Positions 24,101 to 36,100 of a DNA stretch of 64,000 nucleotides are shown in pieces. Below the pieces are notes generated by a model, which worked only from the letters and a program-made list of their open reading frames with translations, was not told the origin of the DNA and made no database searches. Source of the stretch: Allolobophora icterica (lineage: Eukaryota; Annelida; Clitellata; Crassiclitellata; Lumbricidae); NCBI GenBank assembly GCA_963556255.1, contig OY744608.1, positions 13,756,507-13,820,506 on the forward strand. The letters run 5' to 3'. Each line of letters starts with the position of its first letter. The stretch's first letter is position 1. The position numbers and the translations under genes are program-made.

Positions 24101-27100
24101 CTTCATTCGGAAAAATGTTTTCAGCAATACCAAGTTAAGGTTACAAAATGTAAACACTATTCTTCCTCAATCTTCACTTTAGGGATAGTAAACAACTGTC
24201 AAAGGAAAAATCTGACAGGTTTTTATACAAAGGAAGAGAATGACTTCAGCCAGTGGAAAACTATTCGATGCAAGGCAGAGTGAAGCCTTGATTGATACTG
24301 TATCTAAATCCCATTGTATACTTCAGGAAGGATAAGTTATGTCAATCGATCACGTGAAGAACAAATAAACAGATACTGACCGCATAATCCGGATCGACCA
24401 GGTTGATGTCAACATAGCCAACAATGATCCACGCAATAAGAGTCAGAAGAGATACTAGGATGACTCCAGGCACAAAATATCCAGCAATTTTATCAGCCAA
24501 CTGTTGGCTTGGTGCCTAGAAGAAACATCAAGAAACCCCATCAAAAGTCTATCATTATCAGCAGAATGTAAAACTTCAAGAAGAAATTCAAACATACACA
24601 AAAACAGCCTAAAATCATTAATTCAATTAATGATGAATAGTTAAAACAAATTTCAAACAGCAGCACACAGCTCACTAACAGAAAGACGGAAGATATAGCA
24701 AATTAACCAAAAGAATAATAACAGATTATAAAGCCAAGCAGGTGTAGCCAGATGAAAAATTACCAACCTTTGAGGTCTGTGCTTCCTCAACGAGTTTAAC
24801 AATCTGTGACAGAGCACTGTCCGCTCCAACATGGGTTGCCTCAATAAGCATTGTCCCATGCTGATTCAGTGATCCACCAATCACATCATTCCCTGGTTTC
24901 TTTGTTACTGGCATTGACTCGCCTGTGATGAGCGACTCATCACAGGTTGACAGACCTTCCAACACTCGGCCGTCAACCGGAATCTTCTCTCCAGGCAACA
25001 CCTAATTAAAAGACATAACGTTAAGCTTTTAACATTGCTTCAATTGCACTTAAATGTCTGAAGGAAATCTATCTAGATAACATTTACATATCATTTGGGT
25101 GAGGTTCTAAAAGGTGCTGTATAAATAACCATTAACCAGATACACACACACACACACACACGCACACACATGCATCTAACAGACATTAATGCTAAGCTTT
25201 TTAATATTGCTTGAAATTCACATAAATGACTCAAGTATCACTCAAGATATGAATAAACAACACTTACTTCTAGTAAAAAAAATGTCCGAAACAGCAAACA
25301 AAGGGTAATGAACAAAGAACAAAGGAAATCGAAAACTCAAATCAACTGTTAGCAGGACTCATCATTAACACTTCAATAACAGCCGCATTGGTTTCCCAGT
25401 CACTTTTAGTACACTCTCGTCGTTAAAGTGTTAAATATGCTGGCACGCAGACTTAATCTGAAATTTTATTAAAAATCTCTAAGCAAATGCACATGTAAAA
25501 TGAATCTTGAGCTGGCACAAAAAGACTAATTCACCCTCAGAATATCTCCTCTCTGCACAAGTTCCACCTGCAGCTTTTCCTCATGAAGAATATTTCCCTC
25601 TTTGTCCAGTTCAACCAGCAGGGCCTCCGTCGCTTGCAATGAGATCAGTTTAGCCAGAGCCTCTGAGGTCTTGCCCTGGAACAGCAAAGAGAAAAGCTAG
25701 TCAGCAGAGATAGAAAGAGAAACTGAATCACAATAGCAGAACTTCACAGATCTATATCTGTTGCAGTGAGTTGGAAATGATTTCATGCTAGGACAGTATG
25801 ATGAAAATTTGTAACTGCATTAGTTTATGCAATTACATGCACTAAATAAATGTTTTCACCACCTGGTACACATTCTTCAAGATTGAGTATTTTCAAAACA
25901 TGACATACGCATTATTAAAATGAAACGAACTTCACTACATACACAAATGTTCATACACAGAAGTCACCAAAATGAAATTACAACACATAGTGTAAAACAG
26001 TATAGTTAATAGATAGGGCTACGTGATGAGCCTAGCAAGAGTTAAATACAATAGAGGACCTGAAATTACATACATGAATCTGTGCAATCTAAGACTCACC
26101 AAAAATTCAGTCACCAACCTCTGATGCCTCATAACCATCACCCATATTGAATGCTCTACTGTTTTCTTATACCCAACTGTCAACACAAATGGCAGTCTTC
26201 GGAGCAGAGATGGTCCTAAAACTAAACTTATAATTTCTCGTTAGAGATCACCAAATGACAAATTGCAGACACACCTTGGCAACATGTTCTAACCAGCGTC
26301 CAAGAGAAATAAAAACGAGCAACATGGGAGGTGTCTCAAAAAACGTCGTTGGACTGACAGCTTCCTTCAACGCCATGGAGATGATGACAACCAGAACGGA
26401 ATACAGATAAGCAATGGAGGTTGCCATGGCGATGAGAACATCCATGTTTGTCTGACGGTGCCTCAGAGCCTTGTAAGCTTGTACATAGAAGTAGCGACCT
26501 CCAAGAATCTAAATATATAAATAACAAAAACTGCCATAAATACAAGTGCACTGCACAGTAAGGTAGGGTTAATGTCAGTAGGACTGGCGGCCATAGAAAG
26601 TCTTTGAACACTAGATACTACAAAAAACTACCCTATTCCAGTCATTAGTAGTTTCAGTTTAACGACACTGTGTGATAACAAAGATCATTAGCATCGCCCT
26701 CCACCTTTATGCAGGCTTGGGACTGGCACTACCAGAGCACGAGTAGTGGCGGAGTTTCCAGTCATTAAATGAATGAATAGATTTTATTAATTCATTCAAA
26801 TGTTAATAAAAGGTGCATGGCATGTTTCTAGTCAGAAGATGCAGAACTAAAGGAATGTTGATGGCCCAGATGACAAGAAAATCTTATGCCTCACTAACTG
26901 TAATCTTGTACTCGTTATCTCACAGAATATCCACAGCACTGATAAATACCTGGCAAGGAGTACAAAGCAAAAAAAGCAGCAGATTCTCCAACGACAGACC
27001 CGGCAGAATCATAAACATATCGTGGCAACTGTTACTGTGTCCCATAGTCGTTGACGCTTTTGCCGTTGACGTCATGTGGTCGTGATGCATGTCCGCTGTG

Positions 27101-30100
27101 GATCCTTCGTTGTTCGCGGTCGTAGGATCGGCCGAGTGATTTCCATGCGAATCATCTGAGTCGCTTGGACAGGACTTGAGAGACATGGAAATCATGAAGT
27201 AAGCCATGACAATCATCACAGGAACACCAAAGATCAACGAAAAGAGGAAAGAGTTACGCCACCTACACGACAATTCACAGAGCACTTTAAAAATCAGCTA
27301 TGAAAGAGCAATGATGCAAAACAGTAAAACAGGCCAACAAAGAGGAGATTGGTAAAAGGCTTTATGAATCGACTTTGCACATAATGTGTGCAGGGGAACA
27401 TTATGGTAATCATGTCACAAGTATTACTTCAATATAGAATCCCCTCCACACTGAAATACTTTGATATCTCTGGGCAATCATCCACAGGACACAGTGATAC
27501 TTGAAACATCTTTAGGTAACTATCAGAACAACTGGAATACAGACAAGACAATGTTAAATTAATTAACTATCTTACAGGCAATTATCAATTATAATAATCT
27601 TCGTTTAATATCTTCGAACTGACAATTACGCAGTAAGATTACAAATCAGTATGAATGGATGATCACAAGTTATTACAGGAGTCAAATTTTAACTGTATAC
27701 GGCTGCCTTGCAAGGCGCCCATCACGTACTACACTATGGACCCCCCCCCATTAGTTATGTAAACATTGACAATTGGACCCCCCATTAGTTATGTAAACAC
27801 TGACAATTGAAGGCCTAACGATCCAAAACATTCCTATCAACGCAACATTGTGCGCAAAAGTATTCATCAGCAGACGTTCTGCAAGCATGATCTGATAAAA
27901 CCAATTTAATCCGAAAATTCCTAGCAGACCACTGTACTAATGCACGAAAGACCAATCAATGGCCAATTGTAGTAAAAAATATACATATGCTACAACCCAG
28001 ACGGGCAGAAGAACTACCAGCAAACTAAGCTCTAGTACAATCCAGTGTGACTAGCAAGAAGCAGTATATGTGTTTCAATAAAAGATGAAGGACAGTTAAA
28101 TTGTGCATTTTTAAATAGAAAATTTTACAAGAAATAAAGTTTCAAAATGCATTAACTGACTGACCTTCTTGTGAACTACCAGCAAACTAAGCTCTAGTAC
28201 AATCCAGTGTGACTAGCAAGAAGCAGTATATGTGTTTCAATAAAAGATGAAGGACAGTTAAATTGTGCATTTTTAAATAGAAAATTTTACAAGAAATAAA
28301 GTTTCAAAATGCATTAACTGACTGACCTTCTTGTGACCCTTTTGTGGTCTAAATACTCCAGTCCTCTCTGATTGTTATCAATCAGTGTGGCAGTAAAACC
28401 AATCGACTAAAATACAGATAAGCAATTCGTAGAATATCAGCCCTTATCCTCTGAGCAATTATGTTTCTGATGCACTACAACAAAAACTACCCGATAGGTT
28501 TCCACTCCAAACTTCCGTCTTACTATTTCAAGAATTTCTCCCCTAATTCATCCAATCCTGCGCCTTCCAAGCTTTCTCGTCCTCAAAAAACCCATCTTAG
28601 CAGCACCTCTGTCTCCCCTCTTTAGTCTCTCAGGCAATCGGACATCCCCTCTGACACTACGCATCGGTTGAAAATTTTTAGCTTAGAGTAGCACTTCAGA
28701 AATTTGGAGTTTACGATCACCATCACCATCGAAAGACTCTAACCTTGATTGCCTCCAGAATGTCTCTTGTTCCAGTCACTTCAATGTCATACGTAAATTT
28801 GCCCCTAGATGTCGCCAGAGCAACAGAAGCCGCTATGACACCGGGTTTCTTCAAAAGCGTCGACTCAATCAGATGAACACAGGATGAACATGTCATACCT
28901 TCAATCTTCAATTGCAAATGACAAAAGAATAATTAAGACGGTAGTTAATCGATTCATGCTTTCGCCTCACACATAACGTTCACGCTGCCAGAAATCATTG
29001 CAACCTGGCAGAAAAAATGTACAGTAGCTCCTGTGCAAGAAAAATCAGTGAGTACACAAAGTAGCTAGAATCATACAGCCTATATTGTTTGTAATTAGGT
29101 GTTTAAAGGAAATTTTGTTTGTTGAAAACAAACAATATTTACAAAAGAAGTATGACCTCAAAGGAGTAATATATGTACAACTGTAGAACTAAAGCATTTC
29201 CATACACTCTGGTAGTCATCCATTCTTCATATGTATACATCTTGCAACCGAAAAATTAGAATAAGATACCTGGTATGCTAATTATCATGCTGAAAAATAG
29301 TTGTTCTAGGTCAAAGTTTGACCCCAAACTCAAAACAAGTTGTCTGAGAATAAAAAACATCAAATGTTTTTTTGAATTTACGAGAAAATGAGGTATGTTC
29401 ATCCTCAGCAAAAAACTGTAATCTCATGTACCTGTTAATTGCTTTTGTAGGACATACCCTGACTTCAATGACAGCCTGGCCATCCACGTCACCTTCCAGT
29501 TGTGTGGCACAGAAACCAAGTGCACTGATGTGACTAGCAATCTGGGACGGCATTATGTAGGCCGGGTCATATTTCACTTCAGCTTTCTCGGCCATCAGTG
29601 CAACAAGCACCATCTTTATGCCTGGAAAACGATATGAAGCAGCCACTGTTAAAGAGTTGCTAAAAGACATATATACCTTTCTTTCCTTTTTAAAATAATA
29701 ATAAATTCCTAGCAAGCTTCTTAAAATAAACTACAAGTAAGTGTCTGACACATAATTCCTTTTACTGCATATTATTTATGCAGTAAAACATTACAATTAA
29801 CTCACCTACAACATAAGCAGAAAAGGACAGGATTTGACACCTTAATAAAATTAAGTAACTAACGCTTAACGTCCTTTGGTGTTATAGGGTTAGTTTAAAG
29901 TGGATGCTCTTTTCTTCTATCTGCCTACACTATCCCCAATCTAACTCTATCAAACTTCCCACCACTAGTGTACATTCAGCATATTCATACTATAGTTGAG
30001 CTTGTTAGCAAGTCCAAGTGGAGCAGAAATCCAACAACACCTTTTCTGACCTATTGTGGATTTGAACCCCAACCTCTGGGTTAACAGCCCAGCATGTTAA

Positions 30101-33100
30101 CAAATAGAACATTGCATTTCCTAGCCAAACTGATAATAAGGACGGCTAACTTCTTGGAAAGCAGCATAGAAAAAATGATGTTGGAAAATCTTGTCTCTTT
30201 GGCCATGAAAGTTCAGTTAGTCTGTGCTACACAACAAAATGCAAACTGTTGGCTGGAAATAACATCCCAACAACCATGTTTGTTGGGCCCACATTGGGCC
30301 CACAGGAAACTCCCAGTTTAAACCAGTGCCACAAAGTAGGCTTTGGTCCAGTTAATGTCACAGTCAGGGACCCAGCTCAGTTACACACCTGCATCTGGGT
30401 AGACCAGGCCATGAACACAGAATTTATCAGGCCAACTACAAAGTCAACACTCACATAGTTCAACTCTGTGATAATCTAAAATCCTGTACAAGCATGACCA
30501 CTGCCTATGTCTAGGTATGCTGTAGCCCCACGGTTGATTAACAATACATGTGTCACTGCACTAAACGACATCAAATTTATACTGCTTGTTGACAGTTTTG
30601 GTGAAGCATTAGTAGACCAAACCATACAAATCTCCAGATTACGTATCTCTGACTAAACAGGTCCGACAAAAGTTCTTCCTTGTAACCAAACACCTTGTTT
30701 CAGAAGAATAAACAAAGATAAAACTGTCCTCGACCTACCTTCCACTTTCCGAAGTCGACGTTCAATGTTTGCTACGCACGACCCGCAGGTCATTCCAGTG
30801 ACCTTGAAGTAGCACTTCTCCAATTCTTCGTCATCCTCAGGGTCATAAATTGTCACTCCATATTTCTTTCTGTTGTATGATACCTTCTGCCCGATTCTTG
30901 GGTTAGCATCGGTTTTCTTTGACTTCTTACCATTCTGGCAAGAGCTTTCCGGAATGATCATAATTTCTGGAATCAACGCCAAAGATGTAGACTTTGAAGA
31001 TGTTGGGCAACATCCATTATCTGGCAAAAAATTAAAGAATTTACTAAAGAAACGAGACCACAACAGCTTACCCATATATATCTGCAAGCATTGTTTGTTT
31101 ATTTTAATTTATTAATTTATTTATTTTATTGCACATATTTTATATCAGACTGTTGCATAACAGTAATGACATTACATAATTATGATGGAACACTATAATA
31201 ATACATTGATGTGATTGCATAAGTGAAAAGTGAGGCAACAAGCAATTTGAATCAAGAAATTACTTAACACTTTAACAATGAGCTGCATTGGTTTCCCAGT
31301 CGCTTTTAGTACACTCTCGTTGTTAAAGTATTAACTCTACCTCAACAAATGCTGTCAATTGCAACCATACGACAAAAACAACTTTCACCAATTGCTAAAA
31401 GTTTGCCCTACGAGTGGCAGTGGCTAGTAACGTTTTTTACATTTTATTCTGCTCACAAATTTATGTTTTATTGATTCTCAAATTTACAAAACTGACTTTC
31501 ATTTTAATATTTTTTCACTATTTTATCAACATAAGCTTAGGGGCCATCCATATATTACGTACACAAAAATCCGGGAAAATTGGACCCCCTCCCCCCCCTG
31601 TTCGCAAGCGTACTTTCTTCCAACACCCCCCCTGAGTACGTACGTTTGACGCACCCCCCCCCCCGATGACCAGCTGCAGAAAGTGTCTCCAGGCGCACTT
31701 TAGGCAAGATTATTGAAGGGCCAATATAGACAAATTATAGGTGTCATTCACAGCACAGAATAACTGCACGTGGCTTTTATATAATGTAATAAAATGCCAT
31801 GGGACGACTATAGGATAATACAGAGTTATAAATAGGCTAATGTGGACGTCATAATTAGAAATTTATTTTGGGTACGTACACATTTTGTTACCCCCCTCCC
31901 CCCCCCCCCCCCCCGTTCGCACCCGTACGCAAAATCGCCAAAATCCGACCCCCCTCCCCCCTAAGTGCGTACGTAATATGTGGATGGCCCCTTATCACCT
32001 TTTCATGGCAGAATATTGTAATAAAAGACAAAAGCAATTATCTATAACATAACATGTCTATCTTCATACAGGATTTAAGCATTTGCATTCTTATGAACTA
32101 CTAATGGTTGAAGTCACCCAAAACAATGCAACGTTGCTAAAGGGTTTTAATTAATCCATTAATGACGAGTGTGCACTAAAATGCATGGAAAACTAGTCCC
32201 TCTCGTAGTTAAAGGGTTAAGGTTTCTTCAAAACAGCAACCTGAAGACTTACAAAAAGTAATCAACAAGCCAAAGTGTAACACATTTAATTATGTGTGCA
32301 TCAGAAGAAGCTATGGCTTTGCATCTGCAAACTACAGCACAAAACAGTTTAAGAACTCCTTGATGTTAGTACATAACACTGCTGCTGATTTCACAACTCG
32401 ATCTTCAGTATTTTATGATTTTGCTTTTTTGCGCTTCAGACAACTTCTAATAAGATGTTATTCAATCTATTATGTAAAGTAATGTCATATATTTATAACA
32501 CTGTACTAAAATCAGCCTTTTACATACATTAAAACAAATATGAGCACATGTTCTACGTGTACCATACTATTTAAGAAATTTTAACTGCATTAATTTAAAC
32601 CTTTGCTTTGCCATATGTTATATAGTATGATCCAATGTACATCAATCGTTTATACTATTTATATTAGTCTACACTAATCATTTACATACATTACCTTAGA
32701 CTACACCAGAGATTCCCAAACTTCTCTGGGTTGGGACCCACTTGTGAATATCTTGGCAGTCTTGGTACCCACTATGTAAAATTAAGCATTGTGTTCTAAA
32801 ATTTGCTTCGTAAATTGGCATCAAAATATGCAGATTTACGTACAGTGTTTAGAAATTGGCATATCTAAAGCATTAAAAGGAAACTTAGGTAAAAGCAGCT
32901 TACAGTTTTTTGCAACCCAAAAGTAACTGTTGTACCTATGTAATGCAACAATTGTTGCTCTGAAAAATAGATGTTTCTGGAAAAAATATGGCGACCCACT
33001 TGCCAGAGCTTCGCGACCCACTTTTGGGTCGCGACCCACAGTTTGGGAAACTCTGGACTACACTGTTTTACAATTTATGTTTACAGCCTTTCACTACTTG

Positions 33101-36100
33101 GCATTGTGTGTGTATATATATATAATTATATATACTTATTGTATATACATATACATATATATTGTATGCATATATATACTTAAATCAAGACAGAAAACAG
33201 TCTAGTCTTACCCTGTTTACTGGACTCTGACACTGTGGCTTGGAAGTCACCGACCTTCTCAATCAAGCTTCTGATCTGTTCCAGACTTATAATCTCTGGG
33301 GTGTACTGAACTCGTGCCTTCTCTTCCAGAAGAGACACGCTCACCGAGATCAGTCCGGGGGTTTCCTTCAGTCTTCCCTCAATGTTCCGAGTGCATGAAT
33401 TACAGTGCATCCCTTTGACTGAGATCGTACCCTCTTTCATGCTGTGAACAGCTGCACTGCTTTCCAACCGTGCCTCAAATCCAATGTCGTCGATAATTTT
33501 CACAATGGCAGCTGGCGAGGTCATTGACCCACAAAATTTCACCTTTGCCGTTTCGTCAGCGAGAGAAACTTGAATGCTGATTACTCCGTTGACCTCCTTG
33601 ACTGCTGCACTGATGCTCTTGACACACGAGTCGCACGTCATACCCTTAACAGAAATCTCACACTCAAGGGGCTCTTCTGCCTTCTCTTCACCAACCACAC
33701 TTGACGTAAACCCAAGTTTTGTCAAAGACTCGCACAGATGTCTGGCAGTTGTCAGACCCTCGTGGTAAGTCACTCCAACCTGGGTTTTCCCTCCAGATAC
33801 CGTTACCTCCACTACTCCATGCTCTTCAATCAGGCCATGCAAAATTTTATTTGAGTGCCCATCCAAATCCATCTCTTCCACGTGAATCGAAGAATGGTTT
33901 AGCTTCAATGCAGAAGAGGAAGATGGCCCCTGACATAATGAAACATCGAAGCCAAGGCCATCTATCAGACCACAAAGCTCCGCTCGATTTGTCTCTTGCG
34001 GCACGTATTCAACAATCGCGCAGCCCTTCTCCAAAGAAACAACTACATCCTTCACACCCTTCTGAGCTCTCACACCCGTCTCGATACTCTTCACACAAGA
34101 ATCACACGTCATTCCTGATACAAAAAAGCGACCAATGGCTCGGTCACTCATTGCCGACTTCTCACTTTCTGGCGATTTCAGGGCAGCGTCAAATCCCATA
34201 TCACTGACAACATCCACAAGTGCTGACTGGGAAACGATGATGGGATCATGCTTGACAATTCCAAGCTTTCTGTCCAAGAATACTCTGGCAAATTTCACAC
34301 CGTTTGTTGAGAGTAACTTTCCTTCAATGTTGCGTACACAGCTCATGCAAGTCATGCCCTCTATGTCAATCAGTGCATCTTCGTATGATACAGGGTCAGG
34401 ATTGGCACCAAATCCAAGTTCATGTATGCACTTGACTAAGTCATCTTCAGTTAAGATGTTGGGGTCATGCTGTACGATGCCAGACTTGTCTTCTAAATTA
34501 ACCTAAAATGTCAGAAAATTTCAGTGTCAGACAATAATTTAACCCATCATGTAAAGTAATACTGGGAACACTTGATAGCAATGACACCTCTCGCACCATG
34601 TCACTCCTTAGCAGTTCTACACAAATATGTAAAAAGTGTTGAACCTTCATACTCTAAACCTGACAAACAAATACAGCCATAATGTAAAAAGTGTTGAACT
34701 TTTAACCTTTATACTATAAACTTGACAAACAAATACAGCCATAACAATAGATTGTCAGAGATTTGAGTTCTTCTATATCACACCATATTCACGATTTGTA
34801 AATTCGTATCTGCCCTCTTCTTGAGCCTGTATGTTTCCCCACCCCTCATAGTTTCCTCATGACCTGCCAATCGCTTCTAACTCACCCATTCTCTTCTTAT
34901 ATACAATTACCTGAGCAGTTAAGTAATGCCACTTAAAACCTTCTCAAAGGTGCTGAAGCATGGTTATTTAACAGATATAACTGAAGCAACTTCTTAAACT
35001 CTCTTCTTCAACGACAAAGAAAGAAACCTATAACCCCATAAAAGCCCATTCACCTTGGCCCTTATCAATTTAGCCCATGTTTCTCTTTTTCTCAGACTGA
35101 TCTGCATTATGACACTTCAAACAACACTCAACAACAACAGGTATATCAGAGCTAACTTGATGCTTCAATGCAATTAAACCAATCCACAGAACAACATGCA
35201 TTCTTACATAATTATTAAGCAATATGCATAATATTTTTTTCAATATGACACAGTGTCCACACATGGAACTTAGTCTCAACAGCATCTTTAATCTGACTTG
35301 TGAGTCAGCAGACATGTCAACATCTGCTACTAGCAAACCACAAACTGAGTAATAATTATGATAAAAAATATACCACAGTATTGCATTATTTTCTGCATTT
35401 ATATAGCACCTCTATGTTAAGACGACGCATCAACTGATGGCAACAAGCAGTTGGATCAGAAGCTTATAGCACTTGCGCAAACTACTCAAATAATGACACC
35501 ACTTGTGACAGTTATTTAGTACTATTACTATTACTACTTATTATTAATTCTCCCATTACTATGTCTACTATTACTACTACTAATACTAATAATAAAATTA
35601 GAGCAGCTCTGCCTGCACCAGTCCCAGACCTATATAAAGGAAGAGGTATGGGAAGTAGCGTGCAGATAGTACTAATAATAAAACAAATCATATGGCAGAA
35701 ATCATTAGTACAAAACAAGCCAAGTCCATGGCACGACAGTCATCAAACGCAACACTGGCTTGAATTTCACACAGGTCACAACCTTCTTAATCATTACTCA
35801 TGTGCCAGAATGAACAAATCTCCTGGGTAAATATAACCACAAACAACCCGAATGAGCAATTCTTAATAGATGCAGCTCCAAACGACAGATCCAATATTTA
35901 AGAAAGGATTAGGATTTACGAAAGGGCAGGGCCCGGCATGTTTACAAGAAAACAGAAAGCCTGTCACATGGCAAACTGGTATCATAGGGTAAGATCAGGC
36001 AAAGCTCAGTAAGGTAAAGAATTGAGTTTGGATTGGTTTACCGACTGACTATGTAATGTGCTGCTGGTCAGTATAGGTGTAAGTGACACACTAGAAATGA

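Noticed and set aside
30030..30130. Functional tRNA gene on the minus strand
   Set aside because: The B box is good but the acceptor stem and a full cloverleaf could not be drawn; a tRNA-derived SINE fits better.
30094..30458. Plus-strand frames with a 'ggcccacattgggccca' palindrome, resembling 55630-55745
   Set aside because: Probably a shared dispersed repeat in an ATP7 intron; boundaries and family could not be established.
33574..34506. Plus-strand open frames of up to 162 aa opposite ATP7 exon 2
   Set aside because: They are antisense shadows of the conserved HMA-coding exon.
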